Shown here: piece by piece, positions 17,641 to 27,095 of the stretch
Numbering within the stretch: position 1 is the first letter of the stretch
How the letters are laid out: every line of letters starts with the position of its first letter
Assembly: GCA_016194935.1 (NCBI GenBank)
Contig: JACQAO010000039.1
Location: 1-59,577, forward strand
Source of the DNA: Betaproteobacteria bacterium
GTDB taxonomy: Bacteria; Pseudomonadota; Gammaproteobacteria; Burkholderiales; Rhodocyclaceae
Length of the DNA: 59,577 nt
Direction of reading: 5' to 3'
Translations under genes and position numbers: made by a program
Notes under the pieces: model-generated
What the model saw: the letters and a program-made list of their open reading frames with translations, nothing else
Database searches by the model: none
What the model was told of the DNA's origin: nothing

Positions 17641-17838
17641 CTACACCGTCATCTCAATTTCACGAATTTGCTCACCGCGAAGCTGTTCGTCGACAACAGC
17701 CAGATACTCCCGAAGAGCATCTTTGATATTCTCGACGGCTTCGTCTTCGGTAGCACCCTGTGACCAGCATCCAGGAAGCCCTGGAACTGAAACCGAGAAT
17801 CCCTCGTCCGATTGGTGAAGAGCAATGCGATAACGCAT
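17641..17838 (-). CDS. Orphan HicB-family antitoxin-like protein
   Basis: A 65-residue protein MRYRIALHQSDEGFSVSVPG... with the HicB core: an antiparallel sheet, the motif VPGLPGCWSQGATEDEAVENIKDALREYL, and an acidic tail. AGGAGG six bases upstream fixes the start. HicB normally neutralises the mRNA interferase HicA and adds a DNA-binding tail. Here there is no C-terminal DNA-binding domain and no hicA-like reading frame on either side. It may be a solitary remnant or a HicB-like regulator. Confidence 0.82.
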   Translation of the reverse strand: MRYRIALHQSDEGFSVSVPGLPGCWSQGATEDEAVENIKDALREYLAVVDEQLRGEQIREIEMTV

Positions 17839-17934
17839 AATGCCTCCTGTGAAAGCGCCAGTATAACGCGGGCGCTGTTGATGCCAAAATGAAGTCATGT
17901 TAAAAATCGCCAACCACAGAAAATAAATGCCTCC

Positions 17935-20004
17935 ATGTCCAAGATCGTCCGCGCCGCCTGCCCTCACGATTGCCCCGATACCTGCGCTTTGCTGGTGACG
18001 GTGGATGACGACGGCCGCGCCGTCAAGGTGCGCGGCGACCCGGATCATCCGACCACCGCCGGCACGCTGTGCACCAAAGTTGCGCATTATCTGGAGCGCA
18101 CTTATTCGCCGGATCGCCTGCTGTTTCCGCAGAAGCGCGTCGGCAAAAAAGGCGAGGGGCGCTTCGAGCGCATCTCCTGGGACGAGGCGCTGGACACCAT
18201 CGCTACGCGCTTCAAAGCAATCGCCGCCTACGATCCGCGCGCCATCCTGCCCTACAGCTATGCCGGCACCATGGGCTATGTGCAGGGCGGCTCGATGGAT
18301 CGGCGATTTTTTCACCGCCTCGGCGCTTCATTGCTGGAACGCACCATCTGCTCCACTGCCGGTACCGTCGGCTATGCGGCGACCATCGGCGCATCGGTCG
18401 GCATGGAGCTTGAAGAATTCGAGAACGCCCGCTTGATATTGATCTGGGGCGGCAACCCTGTGGTCTCCAACCTGCATCTGTGGAACCGCCTGCAACAGGC
18501 CAAGCGGCGCGGTGCGCGGCTGGTGTGCATCGACCCGTTGCGCAGCGAGACAGCGGAAAAATGCCATTTGCACCTGGCGCCGATGCCCGGCACCGACGCT
18601 GCACTGGCGCTGGCGATGATGCATGTATTGATCGCCGAGAACCTGATCGACCGCGACTACATCGAAAAATACACCCTGGGGTTCGACGCCCTGGCCGAGC
18701 GCGTCGCCGCCTGGACGCCAGCACGGGCCGCTGCCGAAACCGGCTTGGCCGCTGCGGACATCATTGCCCTGGCGCGCGACTACGGCAGCATCCGCCCCGC
18801 CGCCATCCGCATCAATTACGGTTTGCAGCGTTGCGCTGGCGGCGGCAATGCCGTGCGCACCATTGCCTGCCTGCCGGCGCTGGTGGGCGCATGGCGCGAA
18901 CCGGCGGGCGGCATCCTGCTGTCGGCTTCCGGCAACTTTCCTGTGGACAGCAAGGCGCTGGAGCGCCCCGATCTCTATCCTGAAAACAGCCGGTTCCCCC
19001 GCCGCGCCATCAACATGTCGAGCATCGGTAATACCCTGCTGGAAGAAGCGTCGCCGCCCATCCGCGCGATCTGCGTGTACAACTCCAACCCTGTGGCGAT
19101 TGCCCCCGACAGCGCCAAAGTGCAGCAAGGATTCAGCCGCGAGGATTTGTTCTGCGTGGTGCTGGAACAGTTTCAGACTGACACCGCCGACTATGCCGAC
19201 ATCCTGCTGCCGGCCACCACCCAGTTGGAGCATCTGGATGTACACCGATCCTACGGCCACCTCTACATGCTGTCCAATCAGCCGGCCATCGCGCCGCTCG
19301 GCGAGGCCAAGCCGAACAGCGAAATCTTCCGCCTGCTGGCGCAGCGCATGGGTTACAGCGAGCCGTGTTTCGCCGACGACGATGCCGGCATCGCCGCGCA
19401 GGCCTTCGCCGCCACTGATCAACGCAGCGTGGCCTGGCCGACGCTGGCTGACCAGGGCTGGGCCAGACTGAATCTGCCGCAGCCCTACGCACCTTTTGCG
19501 CAAGGCGGCTTCAAAACGCCCTCGGGCAGATGTGAATTTTTCTCGGAGACTCTACAGCGTCAGGGCCACGACCCGCTGCCGACTTATGTGCCGCCGCATG
19601 AGTCACCGCGCAGCAACCCGGCGCTGGCGGCGCGTTTTCCGCTGGCCATGATTTCGCCGCCAGCGCGCCACTTCCTCAACTCCAGCTTCGCCAACCTGCC
19701 GCGTTTTCTCAAGGCCGAAGGCCGTCCGCGCCTGCTGATCCACCCTGACGACGCCCGTCCGCGCGGCATCGAAGATGGGCGCAGACTCAGGATAGCCAAT
19801 GATCGCGGGGCCTTCCACGCCTGGGCCGAGGTCACCGAACGCATCCGCTCCGGCGTCGTCGCTGCGCCGTCAATCTGGTGGCGCAAGCTTTCCGGCGACG
19901 GCGAGAACGCCAATGCCGTGACCTCGCAGGCACTCACCGACCTGGGCGGCGGGCCGACTTTCTACGATTGTCTGGTGGAAGTGGCGCCGGTGGCGGAAGC
20001 GTAG
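17935..20004 (+). CDS. Molybdopterin-dependent oxidoreductase with 4Fe-4S cluster
   Basis: A 689-residue member of the DMSO-reductase/formate-dehydrogenase superfamily. The N-terminal cluster motif uses C9, C13, C17 and C46 (CPHDCPDTC ... TLC). Next come the molybdopterin-binding core (WGGNPVVSNLHLWNRLQQAK, NSNPVAIAPDS, DILLPATTQLEHLD) and a C-terminal dinucleotide-binding domain (LLIHPDDARPRGIEDG). There is no Tat signal, so it should be cytoplasmic. No electron-transfer or membrane subunit is encoded next to it, so it probably works alone, as in the short soluble branch of the family. The substrate cannot be inferred. Confidence 0.88.
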   Translation: MSKIVRAACPHDCPDTCALLVTVDDDGRAVKVRGDPDHPTTAGTLCTKVAHYLERTYSPDRLLFPQKRVGKKGEGRFERISWDEALDTIATRFKAIAAYDPRAILPYSYAGTMGYVQGGSMDRRFFHRLGASLLERTICSTAGTVGYAATIGASVGMELEEFENARLILIWGGNPVVSNLHLWNRLQQAKRRGARLVCIDPLRSETAEKCHLHLAPMPGTDAALALAMMHVLIAENLIDRDYIEKYTLGFDALAERVAAWTPARAAAETGLAAADIIALARDYGSIRPAAIRINYGLQRCAGGGNAVRTIACLPALVGAWREPAGGILLSASGNFPVDSKALERPDLYPENSRFPRRAINMSSIGNTLLEEASPPIRAICVYNSNPVAIAPDSAKVQQGFSREDLFCVVLEQFQTDTADYADILLPATTQLEHLDVHRSYGHLYMLSNQPAIAPLGEAKPNSEIFRLLAQRMGYSEPCFADDDAGIAAQAFAATDQRSVAWPTLADQGWARLNLPQPYAPFAQGGFKTPSGRCEFFSETLQRQGHDPLPTYVPPHESPRSNPALAARFPLAMISPPARHFLNSSFANLPRFLKAEGRPRLLIHPDDARPRGIEDGRRLRIANDRGAFHAWAEVTERIRSGVVAAPSIWWRKLSGDGENANAVTSQALTDLGGGPTFYDCLVEVAPVAEA

Positions 20005-20009
20005 CGGCT

Positions 20010-21257
20010 TTGTCTTATCTCGGCGATAACCAGGAATGCGATCTCTATCAGACTTTGCTGACCAGACTGCGTGCAGCGCCTGCGGCCTTCCCCGGCATCA
20101 CGGCAATGTCCGCCGTCGCAGGCATCGACAGCGCCAGGCTGGCCGAACTGACACGCACGCATGCACACTTGTCGCCGGCCAGTCTGCTGCTCCGCATCCG
20201 CGTCGAGTGCGCGTGCGATAAGCTGCTGTTTTCCGATGCGTGCAGCAGCGACATCGCCTTCGCAACCGGCTTCCGCAGCGAGTCGGTTTTTCACCGGCAG
20301 TTTCTCGCTCAGACCGGCCTGGAACCGGCGGCTTATCGGGCGCTGCGCGATTCGAATGAATTCTTCCTGCAACTGCCCCCTGCTTATCGCCAGGCCGAAA
20401 CCCTCGCCTATCTCGGTCGTGATCCACAAGGCCTGGCTGAACGGGTGAGTGGGACGAAGTTTTATAAAACTTTATCCGTCAGTGACGGCGCCGCGCTGGA
20501 AATCTCATTCGAAAACGGCGGCGCATTCTGCCGGGCGCACACCACAAAAGCCGCAACGCCCGCCGAGATGGCGACGCTGCATGGCATCGCACTGCGCCTG
20601 CTCGGCCTGTACAACGACCCCGCCGATTTCGAGGCGCGGGCAAAGCAGGAACCGGAGGTCGCCCGGCTGGTGGCGGCACGCCGCGGACTGCGTCTGCCGC
20701 TGGCGGCCAGCCCTTTCGAGGCGCTGGTGTGGGCGATTATCGGCCAGCAAATCAACCTGTCATTTGCCGCTGCGCTGCGGCGCGCCTTGATCGAGCACTG
20801 CGGAGAAAAAATTCCCGGCAGCGTAGGCAGCGCAGACAGCACACTGCGCATTCATCCATCCGCCGACCGGATTGCGGCATTGGAACCGGCTGAACTCACC
20901 AGGCTGCGCTTTTCCGGATCAAAGGCCGACTACCTGATCGGGGCGGCGCGCGCCGTCGTCAGCGGCAAGCTGCCACTGACGGAGTGGAGCGATGCCTCGG
21001 CGCTGGACATCGAAACCAGCCTGAGAAGCATCCGCGGCATCGGCCCGTGGACCGCCCACTACACCCTGCTGCGCGGTTTCGGCTTCGGCGACTGCCTCCT
21101 CGCAGGAGATTCCGGTCTGGCTACAGGTCTACAGCGTTTTCTAGGTCTTGATCGCCGTCCCAAGCCCGAGGAAACACTTGCGCTGATGGCGCGTTTCGCG
21201 CCCCATCGCAGTCTCGCCACTTGTCACTTGTGGGCCAGCCTGAAGGATCCTGCATGA
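20010..21257 (+). CDS. AraC-domain/AlkA fusion: DNA-3-methyladenine glycosylase II
   Basis: About 415 residues. The N-terminal part (to about 110) is an Ada-like AraC helix-turn-helix (SPASLLLRIRVECACDKLLF ... SGFRSESVFHRQF-type pattern). An AlkA N-terminal domain follows, then an HhH-GPD glycosylase domain with hairpin RGIGPWTAHYTLL and catalytic Asp in LAGDSGL. It should excise alkylated bases. The Ada methyl-acceptor zinc domain is absent. The start is uncertain: TTG 20010, six bases after the oxidoreductase stop, keeps the whole HTH. The first in-frame ATG, at 20107, would cut into it. The open frame also continues back into the previous gene. Confidence 0.82.
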   Translation: MSYLGDNQECDLYQTLLTRLRAAPAAFPGITAMSAVAGIDSARLAELTRTHAHLSPASLLLRIRVECACDKLLFSDACSSDIAFATGFRSESVFHRQFLAQTGLEPAAYRALRDSNEFFLQLPPAYRQAETLAYLGRDPQGLAERVSGTKFYKTLSVSDGAALEISFENGGAFCRAHTTKAATPAEMATLHGIALRLLGLYNDPADFEARAKQEPEVARLVAARRGLRLPLAASPFEALVWAIIGQQINLSFAAALRRALIEHCGEKIPGSVGSADSTLRIHPSADRIAALEPAELTRLRFSGSKADYLIGAARAVVSGKLPLTEWSDASALDIETSLRSIRGIGPWTAHYTLLRGFGFGDCLLAGDSGLATGLQRFLGLDRRPKPEETLALMARFAPHRSLATCHLWASLKDPA

Positions 21258-21418
21258 CAAACACATGGCAGTACTTTTGCGCAGGCTGCATTGCTACATC
21301 TCCAGGCACGCCAGGCACAGCACACGCAGTAGAGAGCGCCAATGCAGCAATTCACTGGCACTATTCGCCCCATGCCGCCGAGCGATCAGTACGGTTGGGC
21401 AGTGAGACTCAGCCAGGT

Positions 21419-24400
21419 TCAGGCAGCCCACTTCCTGCCATGGCTTGCATAGTCGAGCATCAGGTAAAACACGTTGTCGCATTTCTCTCGAAATAGCACG
21501 CGGTCGTAACTTTCCGGCAGCTTGTGATGCAGCACTTGCTCTACGGCAGAGCGCACAATCTTTTTCGTCTGCGTATCCTTGTACCAGTCCTGCACCAGAA
21601 CCTTAGGGTGCTCCTCCAGCAAACGATGCAGCAACGACTTTGCCGCAAGCCTGACCTTCTGCGCTTCCTCTTGCGTCATCTTGTCTTTTTTCAGCAGGTC
21701 GAACAGCTCCAGTTCGTCTTCACTCAGGCCCTCGCGGATGTGCCGCTCTGTCTCCGCATGCAGGTCCTCGGCATATTTCATCAATTCTTCGTAAGCATTT
21801 TCTGTCGATGAGCCGCCGGAATTGTATGTGTCGATGATCTCCTGCAAGCGTTGCGCAAAGTCTGTGCGTGTCGCATTCTGTTGCAGCATCAATTCCAGTT
21901 TGTGTTGCAGAAAGGCGCGCAGGTCGGCAATTTCGATATTCTTGTAGGTGGCCTGCTTGAATTCCTCGCGTAGCTTGTCAAAGTTGATCTTGCTCAGGTC
22001 CCATGTCCTGCCCTTCTGGATGATCTGATATTCCGCGTTGTACTGGCGTGCTTGAAATGCTTCGGCGTCATCCACCACTACGCTCTCATCCAGCAGTTCA
22101 GCAACCTTCAGACTGATCGCGTCGATATCCTTCTGCTCGATCAGGCTGTCTATCACGCCACGCAGATACTGGAACGCCGCCACCTCGTGCGCCCTGCTTT
22201 GCTTGCCGCGTCCCATGATTTCCGGCTTGCACGCCTCATACAGCGATGTGATGGTGCTCTCGTACACGTTAAAACCCCTGCGCCACTCGTCCTTTGCCAA
22301 TAAGGCATTGGCAAAAATGTTAAAGCGGCCAAGTTTTTTGAATACATCGTCACTACCCAGCACTTCGCGTAACGCAACGCCTTTCTCGTGGCAGAACGCC
22401 AAGCCCTGCTCAATCGCATCGTCCAGCAAGCGGAACAATTCCGTCTTCTCCCTGACCGGCGGGTCAGAGTCATCATCACCTTGCGCATAGTCTTTCAACG
22501 CCAGCTTCATATTGCGGAACACATTGTAGTAATCCACGAGTTCGCCGTTGTGCTTCTCGACCCCCTTGATCTTCCACGACGTGACGCGGTTGGCGCGGGC
22601 GATGGTTTGCATCAGGGTATGCCCCTGCATCGGCTTGTCGAGATACAGCGTCGACAGTGTGGGCGCATCAAAGCCCGTCAACCACATGGCGCAAACGAAC
22701 ACCAGTTGCAACGGATCATCCTCATCCTTGAAGTTGAATTCGATGTCGTGTCCATGCGCGTCGAGCTGGTTCATACGCGCACGGTGCGGCTTGATGTCCA
22801 GCTTTTTGTCCTTGAACTTCTCCTCTTCTCCAGCGCCTTCGCTGACCACCACGGCCATTTCCACACCGCGCATGTATTCGACGATTTTCCTCAGCCGCGC
22901 CTTTTCGATGTCGTTCTTCGATGAACCGATACGCCCAACCAGGTCTTTCAAAGCTGCCTTCCACTGACCATGAACATGGTCATACATCTTCACTGCGGTG
23001 AATTTATCCACCGATACCACCAGCCCCTTGCCCAGATAACCACGCCGGGGAAAGTGAAACACAATATCCCGTGCGATCTTCTCCAGCCGGTCGTCTCGTG
23101 TGATGACTTCGAGCTCCGATGCATATTTTTTTTCCAGCTTTGCCTGCTGCGCCTCGTCAAGGTTTTCGTCCTCCAGCAGTTCGTAGAACTCCTCGCTCAG
23201 GTTCTCGTTCTGGTTTTTCACCTCCGGTACGCGCTTCTCGTAAAACAGCGGCGCCGTCGCGCCGTCATCCATGGACTGCTGGAAATTGTATTCCGAAACA
23301 TAACCGCCGAACCACGCATTGGTCTTGCGCTCGCGCCCCAGCAGCGGCGTGCCGGTAAAGGCCAGATACTGCGCATTGGGCAAGCCTTTGCGCATGTTCT
23401 CCGCCAGCGACTTGTATTGCGTGCGGTGCGCCTCGTCCACGATCACAATGATGTCGTTGCGCCCAGACAGCTCGGGGTACTCCCGGCCCTTGTCCCATCG
23501 AAATTTTTGAATCAGGGTGAACACCAGCCGCTTGTTCTGCCCAAGGAATTTACGCATCTCTTCGCTGTTTTTGGGTTGCGCGGCTTCGGCCTCGCTAACC
23601 GTGCGCGTGTTCAGAAAATTACGGTAAATCTGCCCATTCAGATCATCGCGGTCGGTCACCACCACGAAAGTGAAACTGCCGGTCTGTTTGCGGAAGATTT
23701 TGCGCGCATAAAAAATCATCGAAAAGCTCTTGCCCGATCCCTGCGTATGCCAGAACACACCCAGCTTGCCCGCCAGCTCTTCGCGCCTGAGGAAGGTTTC
23801 ATAAGCCCGGTTCACGCCGATGAACTGGTGGTTCTGCGCGATGATCTTCTGGCTATCCTTGTAGTAGAGGATGAAATTCTCCACGTAGTCCAGCAGTTTG
23901 CGCTTGGGCAACAAACCCTCGATCACGCCTTCCAGGCTGACGCCTTGTGCGCGGATCGCGGCACGGTCGATCTTCTGCTTCTCGTCATCCGCGCGCAGCC
24001 AGTTGAAGTAATGCTCCCACTCTGCCGTGATGCTGCCCACCCTGGTCTCGATGGCATTGGACAGCACGCAAAAAGCGTTGGTCAGGAATAGTTGCGGGAT
24101 TTCCGTCTTGTAAGTTGTCAGGTTATCGTCGTAGGCGTTGCGCAGCTTCACGTTCGAATTTTTCAGCTCGATAAACACCAGTGGAATGCCGTTGACGTAG
24201 AGCAACACATCCGGGCGGCGAAATCCGCACCCTCCGCGCTCGCCCTTGATCCAGAGCTGGGTCACAGCCAGGTAACGGTTGTTGTCCGGCGTGTTGAAAT
24301 CCAGCAGCCGTACCTGTTCCTGCTGCCGCACACCGTGCACATCGTCAAATTCGACCGGGATGCCGTCACGCAACAAGCCGTAAACTTCCCGGTTCGCGGC

Positions 24401-24664
24401 GATCAACGTCATCGCCTGCCGTCGGTCGAGCAACTTCTCCAGCGCATCCTCGATGACTCTATGCGGAATATCCGGATTCAGGCGGGTCGCGGCTTCCCGC
24501 ACCCGTTCCGCCAGAATCACCTCGCGCTTGTTGGCGCGGTCGGAGCCGTCGTTCAAGTCTTCCGCATTTTCCGTATAGCAGTCGAGCACATCGAAGCCGT
24601 GCAGATGCTGGAGCTTTTGCACCAAGGCCTGCTCGATCTGGTCTTCGGAAATGAAGTTAGGCAT
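21419..24664 (-). CDS. hsdR: Type I restriction enzyme, R (motor/nuclease) subunit
   Basis: A 1081-residue HsdR of normal length. The N-terminal nuclease domain (about 150-195) has the PD-(D/E)xK signature RRPDVLLYVNGIPLVFIELKN. The SF2 translocase follows: Walker A HTQGSGKSFSM, DEAH box VDEAHRTQ, motif III AFTGTPLL, and a C-terminal motor motif around GFDAPTLSTLYLDKPM. A long helical C-terminus docks to the methylase. It is the last gene of hsdM-hsdS-fic-hsdR, separated from fic by 78 AT-rich bases with a small palindrome. All catalytic motifs look intact. Confidence 0.95.
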   Translation of the reverse strand: MPNFISEDQIEQALVQKLQHLHGFDVLDCYTENAEDLNDGSDRANKREVILAERVREAATRLNPDIPHRVIEDALEKLLDRRQAMTLIAANREVYGLLRDGIPVEFDDVHGVRQQEQVRLLDFNTPDNNRYLAVTQLWIKGERGGCGFRRPDVLLYVNGIPLVFIELKNSNVKLRNAYDDNLTTYKTEIPQLFLTNAFCVLSNAIETRVGSITAEWEHYFNWLRADDEKQKIDRAAIRAQGVSLEGVIEGLLPKRKLLDYVENFILYYKDSQKIIAQNHQFIGVNRAYETFLRREELAGKLGVFWHTQGSGKSFSMIFYARKIFRKQTGSFTFVVVTDRDDLNGQIYRNFLNTRTVSEAEAAQPKNSEEMRKFLGQNKRLVFTLIQKFRWDKGREYPELSGRNDIIVIVDEAHRTQYKSLAENMRKGLPNAQYLAFTGTPLLGRERKTNAWFGGYVSEYNFQQSMDDGATAPLFYEKRVPEVKNQNENLSEEFYELLEDENLDEAQQAKLEKKYASELEVITRDDRLEKIARDIVFHFPRRGYLGKGLVVSVDKFTAVKMYDHVHGQWKAALKDLVGRIGSSKNDIEKARLRKIVEYMRGVEMAVVVSEGAGEEEKFKDKKLDIKPHRARMNQLDAHGHDIEFNFKDEDDPLQLVFVCAMWLTGFDAPTLSTLYLDKPMQGHTLMQTIARANRVTSWKIKGVEKHNGELVDYYNVFRNMKLALKDYAQGDDDSDPPVREKTELFRLLDDAIEQGLAFCHEKGVALREVLGSDDVFKKLGRFNIFANALLAKDEWRRGFNVYESTITSLYEACKPEIMGRGKQSRAHEVAAFQYLRGVIDSLIEQKDIDAISLKVAELLDESVVVDDAEAFQARQYNAEYQIIQKGRTWDLSKINFDKLREEFKQATYKNIEIADLRAFLQHKLELMLQQNATRTDFAQRLQEIIDTYNSGGSSTENAYEELMKYAEDLHAETERHIREGLSEDELELFDLLKKDKMTQEEAQKVRLAAKSLLHRLLEEHPKVLVQDWYKDTQTKKIVRSAVEQVLHHKLPESYDRVLFREKCDNVFYLMLDYASHGRKWAA

Positions 24665-24701
24665 ATAAATTCAATTGGTTACAAATTAAAGCACACCATG
24701 T

Positions 24702-24750
24702 TTAACTAATCCATCCATTAAGTTAATGGAAAGCCGTTTTCGTTAACTAA
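24702..24750. promoter_or_regulatory. AT-rich palindrome and direct repeats between fic and hsdR
   Basis: CCATTAAGTTAATGG (24715-24729) is a perfect 7-bp inverted repeat around one base, and TTAACTAA occurs at 24702-24709 and 24743-24750, the second overlapping the fic stop codon. Such a site could be an operator for separate control of hsdR; it lacks the GC stem expected of a terminator. Confidence 0.4.
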
Positions 24751-25876
24751 AGAACAGGCGTAGGTAATGTTCAAACGCATAAGCCCGTCCCCGCTGCTGC
24801 CCGGTGATTTCTTTCAGAATCCCCAGCCACTCAAAATCCCGGATCAGCGCGTTGGCGGTGGGCGTGCTGACCGACAGGGCGGTTTCAATATCGGCGGCAG
24901 AAACAACCGGCTTGCGATACAACAAGTTCAGCAAAGCCCGCGCGTTGGCGGCCCGTTTGCCCAAGGCCAGCACACTATGTTCCACCTCGGTGCGCAGCAC
25001 CAATACCTGCCGGAACACATCGCGCCCCTTGGTGGCGGTTTCCGCCACGCCTCGCAGAAAGAAGCGCACCCAGTGGATCAGATCGTTCGACACCCGTACC
25101 CGCATCAGCGCATCGTAATAACTTGTCCGGTTGCGCTCGAAAAAATCCGACAAATACAAGGAAGGTTTGGCCAGCAAGCCGTGGCTGACCAGGTACAGCG
25201 GAACCATCAAGCGGCCAATACGACCATTGCCATCGAGGAAAGGATGGAGGGTCTCGAACTGGTAATGGCTGATCGCCACCCGGATCAAATGCGGCACCAC
25301 GATTTCTTCGTTATGCCAGAACGCCTCCAGGTCGCTCATTAAATCCTGCACGCCATCCGGATGCGGCGGGATGAATACCGCATCCGCCAGGCTGGAACCA
25401 CCGATCCAGTTCTGGCTGGTGCGAAAATCGCCCGGCTGCTTATGCTCGCCGCGCACACCGCTCAGCAAAATTTCGTGCGTGCGTTTCAGCAAGCGGTTCG
25501 ACAGCGGCAGGTTCTTCAACTCGGCAATCGACATATTCACCGCGTCGATGTAATTGCGCACCTCGCGCCAGTCATCGCGCTTCTCCGGCTGAATCTGCTC
25601 TTCCGACATCAGCGCCTCGTTGATGCCCGTCTGCGTACCCTCGATACGGCTGGATGTCTGCGCCTCCTTCACCACATGCATCTCGATAAACAGATCAATG
25701 TCCGGCACGATCAACGAAAAAGCATTCAATTCCCCCAGCGCGCGGTTGGCTGACTCCAGCAAGATGTTGATGGTGGCGTCTTCCCACACCCACTCATGGT
25801 TCACCGGCGCCGGCTCGAAGCTCTTGTACTGATAGCGCTGCCGCCACACCCCAGCCTTGAAAGTTTCAAACTTCAT
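24743..25876 (-). CDS. Fic-family AMP-transferase with winged-helix C-terminus
   Basis: A 377-residue Fic protein, starting MKFETFKAGVWRQRYQ. The inhibitory helix motif SSRIEG (S/T-x-x-x-E-G) lies near residue 83, and the catalytic HPFLDGNGRIGR loop lies near residue 206. This is the class II arrangement, in which the inhibitory helix precedes the Fic core. The C-terminal 70 residues form a winged helix (VVSAADIETALSVSTPTANALIRDFEWLGIL). The start codon overlaps the end of hsdS by 11 bases, so it is translationally tied to the RM operon. Fic enzymes AMPylate proteins; the target here is unknown. Confidence 0.93.
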   Translation of the reverse strand: MKFETFKAGVWRQRYQYKSFEPAPVNHEWVWEDATINILLESANRALGELNAFSLIVPDIDLFIEMHVVKEAQTSSRIEGTQTGINEALMSEEQIQPEKRDDWREVRNYIDAVNMSIAELKNLPLSNRLLKRTHEILLSGVRGEHKQPGDFRTSQNWIGGSSLADAVFIPPHPDGVQDLMSDLEAFWHNEEIVVPHLIRVAISHYQFETLHPFLDGNGRIGRLMVPLYLVSHGLLAKPSLYLSDFFERNRTSYYDALMRVRVSNDLIHWVRFFLRGVAETATKGRDVFRQVLVLRTEVEHSVLALGKRAANARALLNLLYRKPVVSAADIETALSVSTPTANALIRDFEWLGILKEITGQQRGRAYAFEHYLRLFFS

Positions 25877-27095
25877 GGGCGCATTCCTCCATGCCAGGCG
25901 GGAACTGGATGTCGAGGTTTTCGACGGAGAGTTTGCCGGAGATAAGGCGAGGGAGAAGCGCATCGCGGCTCGACTTCAAGCATTCAGTTGCATGTATGAG
26001 CACAGTGATTTGCTCATCGATTTTGGAAGCTATCGCGTCGAATCTTACAACAAGACTTGGTTCCGGTTCAAAAATTGAAAACCTCGCCAATTCATCTTTG
26101 CCAACCGAGTTGAAGATTGAACCATTGCCGATAATATCTTCGTGCACGAAGGCCGTTTTGAGCAGGTAATACAGCCAGTGGTTATGATCTTTCTTGTGCC
26201 TGATAGCTGTAAGGCCACGTCCAATAATCATTTCCCGGTCCGCGATGTTCAGGCGCCCTACCGGGGCGCGCACACTGAAAAGAATGTCGCCTTTGTGGGC
26301 TCGCCGCCCATCTTCGCTGCAATAAGTTATGGTTTGAGGAAACCGCTCGCCGTATGTGCCGACACCTTGATGGAATGGCAAACCGTTACCGACTTCGTTG
26401 TAGAACTCTGAACTCGGACTCTGACCCATTGTAAATTTAGCAACATTCCTTAAACACGAAGGTAACCAACCATCCGGTACACCTTTAACTTTCGTCACCT
26501 TTTCGTGACCGGGAAAGCGCAGGCGGACGAACCATTCGCGGTAGATTTCTTCGGCCATCTTTTCCAGCAGTGCGATGCGCCGCTGGTTATTTTCGATCAG
26601 TTCGTCATATGCCGAAAGAGTTGCCGCGATTTTTTCTTGGAGCGTCCTGAATGGAATTTTGACCTCAATTTTTTCAAAAACAGACTTTGGAACAATCGGA
26701 GTATCTATTCCAGAGTTGTAGGAAAAAATGATTGGCTCGTAGGCTCGAAGCAGGTAATAAACAAACTTTGAGCTATTTTCTCTATTAACGATGACCGAGT
26801 TAATTTGCTGATTTGTTAAGCATGGCTTGCTAGCAATGCCCATTTTCCCGAAGGCAAAGCTCAGGCTCGTGAACATCACCGTATTTCTTGGTATCACCTG
26901 GTTCTTAAACTTCGCAAGCGCCTTTGAAGTGATGCGCGTTTCCGTCTCAGTTATATAGTGGCTGTTCCAGTCAAGATCTTTGGGAGACACAAACAAATCA
27001 TCACCTCCGAAGTACTCGGAGTTGTTAGTCGGTGGTGTCTTACCTGTAACCACCCTCCCGAGACTCTTGATTTGTTTCATCCCCCAATTGTTCAT
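25866..27095 (-). CDS. hsdS: Type I restriction-modification specificity subunit
   Basis: A 409-residue HsdS with two target-recognition domains (about 1-150 and 205-350). Each is followed by a conserved helical spacer (LQEKIAATLSAYDELIENNQRRIALLEKMAEEIYREWF at about 160-200, and FDAIASKIDEQITVLIHATECLKSSRDALLPRLISGKL near the end). The recognition domains are clearly more AT-rich than the flanking genes, as expected for exchangeable specificity modules. The start overlaps the hsdM stop (ATGA) and the 3' end overlaps fic. Confidence 0.93.
   Translation of the reverse strand: MNNWGMKQIKSLGRVVTGKTPPTNNSEYFGGDDLFVSPKDLDWNSHYITETETRITSKALAKFKNQVIPRNTVMFTSLSFAFGKMGIASKPCLTNQQINSVIVNRENSSKFVYYLLRAYEPIIFSYNSGIDTPIVPKSVFEKIEVKIPFRTLQEKIAATLSAYDELIENNQRRIALLEKMAEEIYREWFVRLRFPGHEKVTKVKGVPDGWLPSCLRNVAKFTMGQSPSSEFYNEVGNGLPFHQGVGTYGERFPQTITYCSEDGRRAHKGDILFSVRAPVGRLNIADREMIIGRGLTAIRHKKDHNHWLYYLLKTAFVHEDIIGNGSIFNSVGKDELARFSIFEPEPSLVVRFDAIASKIDEQITVLIHATECLKSSRDALLPRLISGKLSVENLDIQFPPGMEECAHEV

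Noticed and set aside
22970-24091. 373-codon plus-strand open frame within hsdR
   Set aside because: Antisense shadow of a gene with clear motifs; no domain recognised.
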